NCBI RefSeq assembly: GCF_018613755.1
Contig: NZ_JAGGPP010000013.1
Span: 62,001-126,000, forward strand
Reading direction: 5' to 3'
DNA length: 64,000 nt
Source: Arthrobacter sp. ISL-72
Lineage (GTDB): Bacteria > Actinomycetota > Actinomycetes > Actinomycetales > Micrococcaceae
Positions 17,676 through 26,240 of this stretch are shown here, piece after piece (within the stretch, counting starts at the first letter, position 1; each line of letters starts with the position of its first letter). Position numbers and translations under genes: made by a program. The notes under the pieces are model-generated. The model saw only the letters and a list, made by a program, of their open reading frames with translations. It had not been told where the DNA came from and did not search any database.

Positions 17676-19049
17676 ATGATGACTTCACTCTCCATGCAAT
17701 CCGCAGGTCTTGGCGAGCTCGGCGAACGCACGCTGCGCAAAGTCCGCCGCCGCGTTATGCCGCTGATCGTCCTGCTCTACTTTGTTGCCTACCTCGACCG
17801 CAACAACGTGGGCTTCGCCAAACTCACCATGAGCGAGGACATCGGCCTCAGCGCCGCTGCCTATGGGCTTGGTGCCGGCATTTTCTTCCTTGGCTACGCG
17901 CTGCTGGAGGTTCCGAGCAACGCAGGAATGTACCGCTTCGGTGCCCGCAAGTGGCTCGCCCGGATCCTTATTACGTGGGGCCTGTTCGCCACCGCCATGG
18001 CCTTGGTGAACGGGGAAAGCACCTACTACATCGTCCGCTTCCTGCTGGGCGCGGCCGAAGCCGGGTTCTTCCCCGCGATCCTCTTCTACCTGACGCTCTG
18101 GTTCCCCGCCGCACAGCGCGTCACCGTGCTCGGTATCTTCATCCTTGCCCAGCCCGTTTCCAACGCACTCGGCGCACCGGTGTCCGGACTCCTGCTGCAG
18201 ATGGACGGCATCATGGGCCTGCAAGGCTGGCAGTGGCTCTACGTCATCGAAGGCATCCCGGCCATCCTGCTTGGCCTGCTGACTCCGATCCTGATGACCG
18301 ACCGCCCGCGGGATGCCAAGTGGCTCAATGTTGAGGAGCGTGAATGGCTGGCCACCACCATGGACGCAGAACTGGCTGCCAAGTCCAAGTCCGGTAGCCA
18401 CAACTTCCTGGCCGGCTTGAAGGACAAGCGCACCCTGGCGTACTCGGCCCTGTATTTCGGCCTGGTCTGCGGAATTTACGGCCTTGGCCTCTGGATGCCC
18501 ACCATCGTTGCCGCCCTCGGCAAGTTCTCCACGGCCGAAGTCGGCTTTATTGTCCTGGTTCCCTACGCCATCGCCGCAGTCTTCGTGTACTTCTGGAGCA
18601 AGCGGGCGGACCGGACAGGCAAGCGCGCCTGGCACACCGCCGTCAGCATGGTGCTGGCAGGCATGGGCCTGCTCGCCGCCGGCTACCTGCTGCCGGTCAA
18701 CCCCGTTCTGGCCCTGATTGCCCTCACTGCCTCGGCCATGGGGATCTATGCAGCAATCGCCCCGTTCCTGTCCATGCCTTCCGCCGCACTTACCGGCGCA
18801 GCCGCTGCCTCCGGGCTCGCCTTGGTCAACTCCCTGGGTAACCTCGGCGGCTTCGTGGCTCCATACGCCGTGGGCCTGCTCAAGGACGCCACGGGCAGCA
18901 ACCAGAGCGGCCTGCTGTTCCTTTCCTTCTGCCTCTGCGTCACTGCCGTTGCCACCTATCTCTACGCCCGGAAGCGGCCTGAAGGTGACGCCGCACTTGA
19001 TCCCGCAGTTGCAGCGGCCGCCAAGGCGAACACCACCAAAGTTTCCTGA
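17676..19049 (+). CDS. MFS transporter, anion:cation symporter (ACS) type
   Basis: A 457-residue major facilitator with about 12 helices. FVAYLDRNNVGFAKLTMSED and LLGAAEAGFFPAILFYLTLW are typical of ACS-family transporters for organic acids such as tartrate, hexuronates and phthalate. The start is ATG 17676; an ATG one codon later is also possible. It follows the promoter and operator and is followed 27 bases later by an SDR gene. The trio suggests uptake and first oxidation of a hydroxy acid, but the substrate cannot be named. Confidence 0.85.
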   Translation: MMTSLSMQSAGLGELGERTLRKVRRRVMPLIVLLYFVAYLDRNNVGFAKLTMSEDIGLSAAAYGLGAGIFFLGYALLEVPSNAGMYRFGARKWLARILITWGLFATAMALVNGESTYYIVRFLLGAAEAGFFPAILFYLTLWFPAAQRVTVLGIFILAQPVSNALGAPVSGLLLQMDGIMGLQGWQWLYVIEGIPAILLGLLTPILMTDRPRDAKWLNVEEREWLATTMDAELAAKSKSGSHNFLAGLKDKRTLAYSALYFGLVCGIYGLGLWMPTIVAALGKFSTAEVGFIVLVPYAIAAVFVYFWSKRADRTGKRAWHTAVSMVLAGMGLLAAGYLLPVNPVLALIALTASAMGIYAAIAPFLSMPSAALTGAAAASGLALVNSLGNLGGFVAPYAVGLLKDATGSNQSGLLFLSFCLCVTAVATYLYARKRPEGDAALDPAVAAAAKANTTKVS

Positions 19050-19076
19050 CCCCATTACCGACGAAAGAAAAAAGCA

Positions 19077-19850
19077 ATGACAACCGCTTCATTCCCCGCA
19101 GATCGCACCGTAGTACTGACCGGAGCCGCCTCCGCCCGCGGCATTGGCCGTGCAGCGGCTGACCGGATGGCAGGCGAAGGCTGGTCCATCGCCATCCTGG
19201 ACATCAATGCCGAGGACGCCAGGGCTGCCGCTGCCGAGATCGGCTCAAACCGCGCCGTCAAAGCCATCGGAGTGGGTGCCGACGTCTCCGACGCAGCCTC
19301 CGTGGACCGGGCGATCACCGAAATCGAAGAGACGCTTCCGCCCATCGTCGCCCTCGCCAACCTCGCCGGCATCAGCTCGCCGACGCCATTTATGGAGACG
19401 AGCGTGGAGGAATGGGACAAGGTTTTCGCCATCAACATGCGCGGAACGTTCATCGTGTCCCAGCGTGTCCTCAAGGGAATGATCGAGCGCAGGCTTGGAC
19501 GCATCGTGAGCATCTCCTCGATTTCGGCCCAGCGCGGCGGCGGCACCTACTCCAAGGTTGCCTACAGCGCTTCCAAGGCCGGCATCATCGGCTTCACCCG
19601 CGCCCTTGCCCGTGAAGTGGGCGAGTTCGGCGTCACCGTCAACGCGATCGCGCCGGGCCCCATCGACACCGACATCATGGGCGGCACCCTGACCGAGGAG
19701 CGCAAGGTCCAGATGTCCGAGGGCATCATGATGGGACGGGTGGGAACCCGCGAAGAAGTCGCCGCCTTGATCTCCTTCCTGCTCGGCCAGGACTCCGGCT
19801 ACATCACGGCCGCGACCTACGACATCAACGGCGGGCTCCAGGTCTCCTGA
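19077..19850 (+). CDS. Short-chain dehydrogenase/reductase
   Basis: A 257-residue classical SDR. The cofactor motif is TGAASARGIGRA with the acidic DIN segment that favours NAD. LANLAGISS, the catalytic-serine region SISSISA and YSASK complete the active site; the family end-motif NGGLQVS is present. Such enzymes oxidise secondary alcohols of sugars or hydroxy acids. AAGAAAAAA precedes the start. It is coupled to the ACS transporter, and a strong terminator follows. Confidence 0.88.
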   Translation: MTTASFPADRTVVLTGAASARGIGRAAADRMAGEGWSIAILDINAEDARAAAAEIGSNRAVKAIGVGADVSDAASVDRAITEIEETLPPIVALANLAGISSPTPFMETSVEEWDKVFAINMRGTFIVSQRVLKGMIERRLGRIVSISSISAQRGGGTYSKVAYSASKAGIIGFTRALAREVGEFGVTVNAIAPGPIDTDIMGGTLTEERKVQMSEGIMMGRVGTREEVAALISFLLGQDSGYITAATYDINGGLQVS

Positions 19851-19857
19851 CCTGAGC

Positions 19858-19890
19858 GTATTGCCCCGGCGGAATCCGCCGGGGCAATAC
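19858..19890 (+). terminator. Hairpin terminator after SDR gene
   Basis: Perfect 16-bp arms at 19858-19873 (GTATTGCCCCGGCGGA) and 19875-19890 leave a one-base loop. There is no T-tract. Confidence 0.75.
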
Positions 19891-19954
19891 CCGTTGCCGG
19901 GGCACTGCCGGTTGCAGACCCGGCGACGCTTGGAGCTGTGACTATGCTGGCACC

Positions 19955-21097
19955 ATGAACGCTCCCACGAGCCTGAATCCAAGTCCCAGGACACTTGAAG
20001 TTGAGAGCCTCGCCAGCTTCGACAGGCTGGTCACCACCGGGGTCCGGACCATGCAAGGCTGGCATGCCCAGTCCCTGGACCTGCGCGGCCGTGCCGCCCA
20101 GTTGGCGGCAATGGACGCGCAGGGTGCCATCTTCCTGGGCTGCACGTTCGACGACGGCGTGGAGGATTTGCTTCGGGGGCGCGGGGCGCTGATCTTTCCC
20201 CGGTTGGACGGCGTGCCCTTCAATCCCTACCGCGGCCACCTGTACTCTCCGCAGGAGCTCTACGCCGGCCCGCCGGACTCGCCCTACGAAGACACCCTGG
20301 ACGCCCGGGTATACCAGTGGAGCATCAGCCCCGGGCAGCGTCACCGGCTGGACGCCACGCTTGCCGCCGCGCTGCATGACCATTCGATCGGCGACGCCCT
20401 GGATGAACTTACCCGCTCCGGGGAAGACCGCTCCATGGTGGGGGTGATGGGCGGCCACACTGCGCAGCGCGGAACACCAGGTTACCGGGAAGCGGCCAAC
20501 GCCGGACGGCTGCTGGCCCGCAGCGGACGGATGGTGGCCACCGGCGGGGGACCGGGGGCCATGGAGGCCGCCAACATGGGCGCGTACCTCAGCGACGTGC
20601 CGGAACCGGACTTCCTGGCGGCGCTGGAGGAAGTGGCGGAAGTGCCAGGGTTCCGCCCCTCGGTATCGGCATGGGCGCGGACGGCAGCCGCCGTCGTGGA
20701 ACGCCATCCCGGCGGGACGCCGTCACTGGGGATTCCCACCTGGTTCTACGGCCACGAACCGCCCAACTACTTCGCCACCCACATCGCCAAATACTTTGCC
20801 AACGCCATCCGCGAGGCCATCCTGCTCGAGCTGTGCAACGGCGGCGTGATCTTCCTGCCGGGGTCCGCCGGCACGCTGCAGGAAATCTTCCAGGATGCCT
20901 GTGAGAACTACTACGGGGCGTCCGAAACCATCACGCCCATGGTGCTCGTTGGCGTCGAGCACTGGCAGCATCGTTATCCGGCCTGGCCGCTGCTGTGGAG
21001 CCTGGCGGCGGGCAGGGCCATGGCGGACAGGATCTTCCTGGTGGACAGTGTGCAGGAAGCCCTTGAGGTCATAGCGGGTAGACCTTCGGCAGGCTAG
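19955..21097 (+). CDS. LOG-family Rossmann-fold protein
   Basis: A 380-residue protein. Its second half is LOG-like (lysine-decarboxylase-like nucleotide-binding fold): VATGGGPGAMEAANMGA binds phosphate, and PGSAGTLQEIF replaces the usual PGGxGTxxE motif with Ser for one Gly. LOG proteins often release cytokinin bases from ribotides or hydrolyse nucleotide monophosphates. At about twice the length of plant-type LOG, the protein has an N-terminal region of about 160 residues of unknown role. It stands alone, and its 3' end lies against the minus-strand protease gene with 4 bases of overlap. Confidence 0.72.
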   Translation: MNAPTSLNPSPRTLEVESLASFDRLVTTGVRTMQGWHAQSLDLRGRAAQLAAMDAQGAIFLGCTFDDGVEDLLRGRGALIFPRLDGVPFNPYRGHLYSPQELYAGPPDSPYEDTLDARVYQWSISPGQRHRLDATLAAALHDHSIGDALDELTRSGEDRSMVGVMGGHTAQRGTPGYREAANAGRLLARSGRMVATGGGPGAMEAANMGAYLSDVPEPDFLAALEEVAEVPGFRPSVSAWARTAAAVVERHPGGTPSLGIPTWFYGHEPPNYFATHIAKYFANAIREAILLELCNGGVIFLPGSAGTLQEIFQDACENYYGASETITPMVLVGVEHWQHRYPAWPLLWSLAAGRAMADRIFLVDSVQEALEVIAGRPSAG

Positions 21098-21954
21098 AGA
21101 TCCTTGCGGCAAGCGGTCCGGCCCAGCTGGTACAGGCCGTTGAGGTCGCCAGCGGCAAGGCCGTCCGGGGTGCCGATTTCCGGGTACATCAGCTGCAGGG
21201 GATCATCAACGTGCTCGAGCCCCATCACGTGGGACAGTTCGTGCAGGATCACTGCGGTGGCATACTGCGAACCCTGCGGCCGTTCAAGCTCGCCGGCGAG
21301 CTGCGGGGCATCGAGGTCAAGGCTGCCGGTGACGAAGGTCTTCGGGCCGCCGTCGAAGCTGTAGTGGGTGCTGCCTCCGGTGCCGATCACCTGCCCCTTC
21401 AGCTTGGGAGCGGCTTCCGGGGTTGTCCACGAGATCAGCAGCGGCGCCCAGCGCTCGCCGTACGTTTCAGGCTGGTAGGGATCGCGGTCCTCGGACGGCG
21501 CTTCCGTGGTGGCGCCGTCGTTGATGAAACGGATGCCCGTCGCGCGGGCAATGGTGCCGATCGCGTCCTCCACCAGGTTTTCCGCGCCGGCCGGTGCAAG
21601 CCCGGCATTGACGACGTAGTGCAGCGGCCGGCAGGGCGAGTAGCCCACGGGCGTGCCGTCGTCGTTCGTGGCCAGGAACTTGAACGAATCACTGGGTGAC
21701 GGCGGCACTTCCGCGGTTCCCAGCGGACGCTCCGCTTCCTCGAACCCGGGGGGAGGAGCGTCCGTACCCACTGCTTCGGCAGCCGATCCCGGCCGCTGGT
21801 CCGCGGCCTGTCCGTCCGGGACAGTGCTGTTTCGGAACTCAAAAAGGCCCACAAAACGGGGGTCGCCGTAAAACAGGCCGGCAGCAGTGAAGGCCGCCGC
21901 CGCGATGAGGCCGGTAAGGGCCACATTGCGGGAAATCCGGGCGGTTGTGCCCAT
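21094..21954 (-). CDS. Secreted matrixin-like zinc metalloprotease
   Basis: A 286-residue protein starting at ATG 21954 (MGTTARISRN); a longer frame would run back through the next gene. Residues 9-30 form a hydrophobic export or anchor segment, followed by a Pro/Ala-rich linker. The C-terminal half has the metzincin zinc motif HELSHVMGLEHV and a downstream Met-turn-like QLMYPE. This group includes matrixins and related bacterial M10-like peptidases. It sits just downstream of the VIT-family gene on the same strand, without obvious functional link. Substrate unknown. Confidence 0.78.
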   Translation of the reverse strand: MGTTARISRNVALTGLIAAAAFTAAGLFYGDPRFVGLFEFRNSTVPDGQAADQRPGSAAEAVGTDAPPPGFEEAERPLGTAEVPPSPSDSFKFLATNDDGTPVGYSPCRPLHYVVNAGLAPAGAENLVEDAIGTIARATGIRFINDGATTEAPSEDRDPYQPETYGERWAPLLISWTTPEAAPKLKGQVIGTGGSTHYSFDGGPKTFVTGSLDLDAPQLAGELERPQGSQYATAVILHELSHVMGLEHVDDPLQLMYPEIGTPDGLAAGDLNGLYQLGRTACRKDL

Positions 21955-22001
21955 CCGGCTCGAATGCCGTGGTCGCCGCTGCCCGGACGGCGGGCCCTCC
22001 A

Positions 22002-23168
22002 CTAGGCGACCACCGCGCCAAACGCCATACCGAGTAGGTAAGTAATGGCGGCCGCGCCCATGCCGATGGCCAGCTGCCGGAAACCGCGGGTAACGGGGGA
22101 AGTGCCCGAGAGCAGGCCGACGACGCCGCCTGTCACGAGGAGCGCAAGGCCCACCAGGACGGCGGAAACCACCAGCGCCGCTACGCCGGTCATGCCCAAA
22201 AGGAACGGGATGATGGGGACGATGGCACCCGAGGCGAAGAAACAGAAGCTCGACGCCGCCGCGCTCCATGCCGTCCCGACGGCCTCATGCTGGTCTTCAG
22301 CCTCGGGGAGCTCGGGCCGGAGCGACAGGCTTGGATCGCAGTCGCAGCTCAGCAGACCCATCCGTTCCGCCACGCGGTGTTCGGCTGCTTCGCGGGACAT
22401 GCCGCGGGCCAGGTACACCAGCAGCAGCTCGTTGTGTTCGATGTCCAGCCGCGGGGCTGCGGACAAGGTGATCTGGGTGGGGCGCGTTGCGGCCAGCAGC
22501 TCACGCTGGGAACGGACCGAGATGAACTCACCGGCGCCCATGGACAGGGCTCCCGCCAGCAGGCCGGCGACGCCGCTCAGAAGCACCACCTGGCTTCCGA
22601 CGCCGGACGCTGCCATGCCCATCACCAGGGAAAGGTTGCTGACCAGGCCGTCATTGGCGCCGAAAACTGCGGCCCGGAAGGAGCCCGCCAGCCTGTTCCG
22701 GCCGCGGGTCGCGAGACCCCGGACAACTTCTTCGTGGATCTGCTCGTCCGCAACCATGGCGGGTGTGGCCGAGGGGTCTGAAGAGTAGGGGGAGCGGCCC
22801 TCGGCGCGCTGGGCCAGCGCCAGGACAAAGACGGAGCCGAAGTGGCGGGCCAGGAAGCCCAGCAGCTGGCTGCGGAGCGACGCGGGGCGCGGTTTGCCTT
22901 CGTGTTCGCCGAGGAGCCTCAGCCAGTGGGCCTCGTGCCGCCCCTCGGCCTCGGCAAGCGCCAGCAGGATGTCCCGCTCTTCACCGCGGCGGTTCTGGGC
23001 GAGGTCCCGGTAGACGGCAGCCTCGGCGCGTTCGTCTGCGAGGTACTGGCGCCACCGTTTGAGGTCGGCCGGGCTGGGAGTGGCTTCGGATTGGGCTGCC
23101 GGGGTGCCGGCAGCCGGGGTATCGGCGGCGCGGGCGTGGTTTCGGTCAGATTTAGCGTGCTGAGACAC
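22002..23168 (-). CDS. Ferritin-like domain plus VIT1/CCC1 iron/manganese transporter
   Basis: A 388-residue fusion. GTG 23168 is the start, preceded by AGGAG; longer readings lack support. Residues 30-150 are a rubrerythrin/ferritin-like helical domain with repeated Glu and ExxH motifs (YLADERAEAAVYRDLA, AEAEGRHEAHW). Residues 165-388 are a VIT1/CCC1 domain with FGANDGLVSNLSLVMGMA and five hydrophobic segments. Such proteins are thought to bind Fe2+ or Mn2+ at the ferritin-like domain and export it by H+ antiport, giving metal tolerance. Confidence 0.85.
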   Translation of the reverse strand: MSQHAKSDRNHARAADTPAAGTPAAQSEATPSPADLKRWRQYLADERAEAAVYRDLAQNRRGEERDILLALAEAEGRHEAHWLRLLGEHEGKPRPASLRSQLLGFLARHFGSVFVLALAQRAEGRSPYSSDPSATPAMVADEQIHEEVVRGLATRGRNRLAGSFRAAVFGANDGLVSNLSLVMGMAASGVGSQVVLLSGVAGLLAGALSMGAGEFISVRSQRELLAATRPTQITLSAAPRLDIEHNELLLVYLARGMSREAAEHRVAERMGLLSCDCDPSLSLRPELPEAEDQHEAVGTAWSAAASSFCFFASGAIVPIIPFLLGMTGVAALVVSAVLVGLALLVTGGVVGLLSGTSPVTRGFRQLAIGMGAAAITYLLGMAFGAVVA

Positions 23169-23448
23169 GAAGGCTCCTGGGCTTGACGGGGCATGGTTCG
23201 GCCCCATTGCAGGTCCAGCGTACCCCGGTTTTCCGCGAATTTTCGGCTGGTATTCCTTAGCAGGAAGTTTAGGCGGGCCGTAAAAACGGCCGTTCCAGGG
23301 CCGCTCCCGCGGCCCTGCTTGGCAGCTTTTCGGAGGACGGAACGCGCGGACTATTGACCATGCCAAATGCCGGTGTTGTGATGATTGCCAGGGCAGGCGC
23401 TCCCAATGGCCGGCCCCGGGCCGCACAACCAGACACGGAGGTTGCACC

Positions 23449-23688
23449 ATGAACACCACCGGATCAGACCATCTGCCGCACCGGGACACCGTCGAGTCCG
23501 ATCCCGACTACGATTTCCCCGAGGACGTGCCGGTCACCGATGCAGTGAAGTCCGAGGAGGAGGAGCTGCTCGAAGAGGCCGATCGGCTCGTTCCCCTGGG
23601 CGAGGAGGATTTCCTTGGCGACGAGAAACCCGTGGTACCCCTCGAAGCCGAAGAATTCCGTGAGCCGGAGGAAGTAGAAGAAGAGTAA
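23449..23688 (+). CDS. Small acidic protein of unknown function
   Basis: A 79-residue hypothetical protein. The start is supported by GGAGG seven bases upstream. Roughly a third of the residues are Glu or Asp, with runs such as SEEEELLEEADRL and a closing EPEEVEEE; there is no hydrophobic segment or cysteine. The motif VPLGEEDFLGDEKPVVPLEAEEF looks like a short imperfect repeat of V-P-L-x-E-E-[DE]-F. It has its own strong terminator. It may be a disordered partner or ion-binding protein; no function can be assigned. Confidence 0.65.
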   Translation: MNTTGSDHLPHRDTVESDPDYDFPEDVPVTDAVKSEEEELLEEADRLVPLGEEDFLGDEKPVVPLEAEEFREPEEVEEE

Positions 23689-23725
23689 TTCAGCCGCGCC
23701 GGGTGTAAACCGAGGCTGTAAGCGA

Positions 23726-23767
23726 ACGACGGCGGTGCCTCCCGGGCAGGGGAGGCACCGCCGTCGT
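23726..23767. terminator. Bidirectional terminator
   Basis: Perfect 17-bp arms at 23726-23742 (ACGACGGCGGTGCCTCC) and 23751-23767 are followed by GATTAATTTT. It serves the acidic-protein gene and the convergent symporter gene. Confidence 0.8.
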
Positions 23768-23784
23768 GATTAATTTTGTGGAGC

Positions 23785-25326
23785 TCAGTGGCCAGCGTGG
23801 GTGGCCACCGGGTGGGCATCCAGGGGGAGTTCCTCTGTGACCGCTCCGGCAACGCGGCGGTCCCAGGCTTCGCGGACCTCCGGCTCCGTGGGCGGCGTGA
23901 GCAGGGAGACCACGACGTAGACGAGCAGAGATGCGCCGAGGCCCCAGTAGATGGGATCGTTGGCGTAGACGCCGTCCTCGCTCGGGATGATTCCTGTGGC
24001 GAACATGATCAGCAGGGCCAGGGTCAGGACTGAGCCGACGGCCATGGACCAGGCGGCCGCGATGCCGGTGCCGCGCTTCCAGACCAGGCCGCCTAGGATG
24101 GCTACCAGGAGTCCGCCCACCAGGATGTCGTAGGCGATGGTCAGGGCCACCACGACGTCCTGGGCTGCCATGGAGATCAGCACGGCCACGATGCCCAGGC
24201 CCAGGACCCAGTAGCGGTTGGCCTTGACGTCGTGCTCGGGGTTTTCGGTGTCGTCGGTGTTGATCGTCTTGCCGAACCAGCTGGCCACGAACGGCACAAC
24301 GTCGGCGCGGGCCACCGTTGCAGCGGCGATGAGGGCACCGGAGGCGGTGGACATCATGGCGGCTACAGCTGCAGCCATGACCAGGCCGCCGATGCCGATC
24401 GGCAGGATGTGGGTGGCAACCTCGGCGTAGACAACGTCCTTGCCGAGACTGGCGACGTCGATGTCTGGCAGGGCCACACGGGCGGCCAGTCCGATCAAGG
24501 CGCCGGCGACGCCGTACAGGATGCAGTAGACGCCAGCGGTGGCGCCGCCCCAGCGGGCCACAGTGGGGGTCTTGGCGGTGAAGACGCGCTGCCAGATGTC
24601 CTGGCCGATCAGCAGGCCAAGTGTGTATACCACGAAGTACGTAATGATGGTCTGCGCGCCGATGCCGTCGAGCTGGAAGAAGCTCGCGTCAACGCGGGCA
24701 CGGATGCCGTCCAGGCCGCCCGCGGCGTTAAGGACGAACGGGAGCATGAGGAAGAAGATGCCCACGGTCTTGATGAGGAACTGCACCTGATCGGCGAGGG
24801 TGATGGACCACATGCCGCCGACGGTGGAGTAGACCAGCACGATGGCGCCGCCGACCGCGATGGCGAGCCAGCGCTCCCAGTCGAACAGGACCACGAAGAT
24901 GGTGGCGTAGGCGCCCGTGGAGGTGGCACAGAGCATCAGGGTGTAGGCCAGCATAACGATGCCGGAGGTCTGGGTGGCGCGCTCGCCGTAGCGCAGGCTC
25001 AGCATCTGGGAGACCGTGTAGATCTTCAGCCGCTGGATGGTGCCGGCAAAGAGCAGGCTCAGCAGCAGTACGCCGGCTCCGATGGCGACGACGAGCCACA
25101 TGCCGGAGATGCCGAACTTGTAGCCAAGGCCCACACCGCCCACCGTTGATGCGCCGCCGAGCACGACAGCCGCCATGGTCCCCGTGTAAAGGAAGGGGCC
25201 AAGCCGGCGGCCGGCTACCAGGAAGTCGCTGTTGTTCTTGGTGCGGGATTTGCCCCACCAGCCGAAGGCCAGCATGGCGATCAGGTACACCACCACAATG
25301 GCGATGTTGACGAAGTTTGCATCCAT
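23785..25326 (-). CDS. Sodium:solute symporter family protein
   Basis: A 513-residue SSS-family transporter with about 13 hydrophobic segments. ATG 25326 (MDANFVNIAIVV) follows GAGGAG at good spacing. Family landmarks are DFLVAGRRLGPFL, GGASTVGGVGLGYKFGISG, TLADQVQFLIKT and the Na+-site-like MMSTASGALIAAATV. It is divergent from the XRE-cupin regulator, with the palindrome GGTGTGACACC between them. The same palindrome precedes the agmatinase-family gene, so a guanidino compound or related amine is a plausible substrate. This is inference from context. Confidence 0.85.
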   Translation of the reverse strand: MDANFVNIAIVVVYLIAMLAFGWWGKSRTKNNSDFLVAGRRLGPFLYTGTMAAVVLGGASTVGGVGLGYKFGISGMWLVVAIGAGVLLLSLLFAGTIQRLKIYTVSQMLSLRYGERATQTSGIVMLAYTLMLCATSTGAYATIFVVLFDWERWLAIAVGGAIVLVYSTVGGMWSITLADQVQFLIKTVGIFFLMLPFVLNAAGGLDGIRARVDASFFQLDGIGAQTIITYFVVYTLGLLIGQDIWQRVFTAKTPTVARWGGATAGVYCILYGVAGALIGLAARVALPDIDVASLGKDVVYAEVATHILPIGIGGLVMAAAVAAMMSTASGALIAAATVARADVVPFVASWFGKTINTDDTENPEHDVKANRYWVLGLGIVAVLISMAAQDVVVALTIAYDILVGGLLVAILGGLVWKRGTGIAAAWSMAVGSVLTLALLIMFATGIIPSEDGVYANDPIYWGLGASLLVYVVVSLLTPPTEPEVREAWDRRVAGAVTEELPLDAHPVATHAGH

Positions 25327-25487
25327 GTTAATGGGCTCCTCGGAGCGTGTTGGCAGCAAGGCGGGGATCGCGGGGACGTCAGTGCAGTGCCGGAAATCCG
25401 CTGCTAAATGGGCGTTGATGCAGGGGGAGGTCCCTGATCGGGCTGATCGAATTGCCTAATAGACAACACTTGTTGCATCTACGGTAG

Positions 25488-25498
25488 GGTGTGACACC
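25488..25498. promoter_or_regulatory. Shared operator GGTGTGACACC (site 1)
   Basis: An 11-bp palindrome in the intergenic region between the divergent symporter and XRE-cupin genes. Its reverse complement occurs at 30408-30418 in front of the ureohydrolase gene, and in both places an extra G precedes it. It is the likely binding site of the XRE-cupin regulator. Confidence 0.6.
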
Positions 25499-25610
25499 GG
25501 TAACAGTCAAGGTGCTCCGTCACCAATGGTTCCTTCCGGCGTCACAAGGTGGTATCCCGCTAGGATGGCTCAAGCGATGGGCCGTGCGGCCGGCTGCGAA
25601 AGGTTCATGA

Positions 25611-26186
25611 ATGAAGGCTCTACCAGTTGAACCGAGCAACATCCCAGTTGCGATCGGTTCGCGCATCCGCGCTGCCCGCCAGTCCCAGCGGCTCACCATT
25701 GAACAGGTGGCAGACGCCACCGGACTAACCAAAGGATTCCTGAGCCGGGTGGAGCGCGACCTGACTTCGCCGTCGGTCGCGTCCCTCGTCACGCTGTGCC
25801 AGGTGCTGTCCATCTCCATCGGGGACCTTTTTGCGGCCCCGGAAACGCACCTCACCAAGAAGGACGAGGGGCCCCGGATTTCGCTCGGCGGCGAAGGCAT
25901 CATCGAGCGCCTCCTGACCGCCCGCTCGGAACGCCGCGTCCAGATCATCCAGGCCGTGATCGAACCCCGCGGTCGGGGCGAAGCTGAACTCTACGCCGTT
26001 GACTGCGACGTGGACGTCCTGCATGTGATCAAGGGCCGCATCCGGCTGATTCTGACCAATGAGGAATACGAGCTCAGCAGCGGCGACACGGTGACGTTCC
26101 CCGGCAGGGAACCGCACACCTGGATCAACCCCACGGACAACCCGGTCGAGGTGCTTTGGGTCCTGGTGCCTGCCGCCAGCCGCTGA
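25611..26186 (+). CDS. XRE-type regulator with C-terminal cupin domain
   Basis: A 191-residue regulator. Residues 10-70 form an HTH_3 domain (IRAARQSQRLTIEQVADATGL, then LSRVERDLTSPSVASL); residues 110-188 form a small cupin (DVDVLHVIKGRIRL, GDTVTFPGREPHTW). This architecture is that of PuuR-like regulators, which sense polyamines or amino acids through the cupin. It is divergent from the symporter and shares a palindromic site with the downstream ureohydrolase operon, making it the likely regulator of both. Confidence 0.88.
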   Translation: MKALPVEPSNIPVAIGSRIRAARQSQRLTIEQVADATGLTKGFLSRVERDLTSPSVASLVTLCQVLSISIGDLFAAPETHLTKKDEGPRISLGGEGIIERLLTARSERRVQIIQAVIEPRGRGEAELYAVDCDVDVLHVIKGRIRLILTNEEYELSSGDTVTFPGREPHTWINPTDNPVEVLWVLVPAASR

Positions 26187-26240
26187 CTCACAGTCACCGC
26201 TGACTCACAGTCAAGGCCCGGCGTCGACTGGCGGAAGCCC

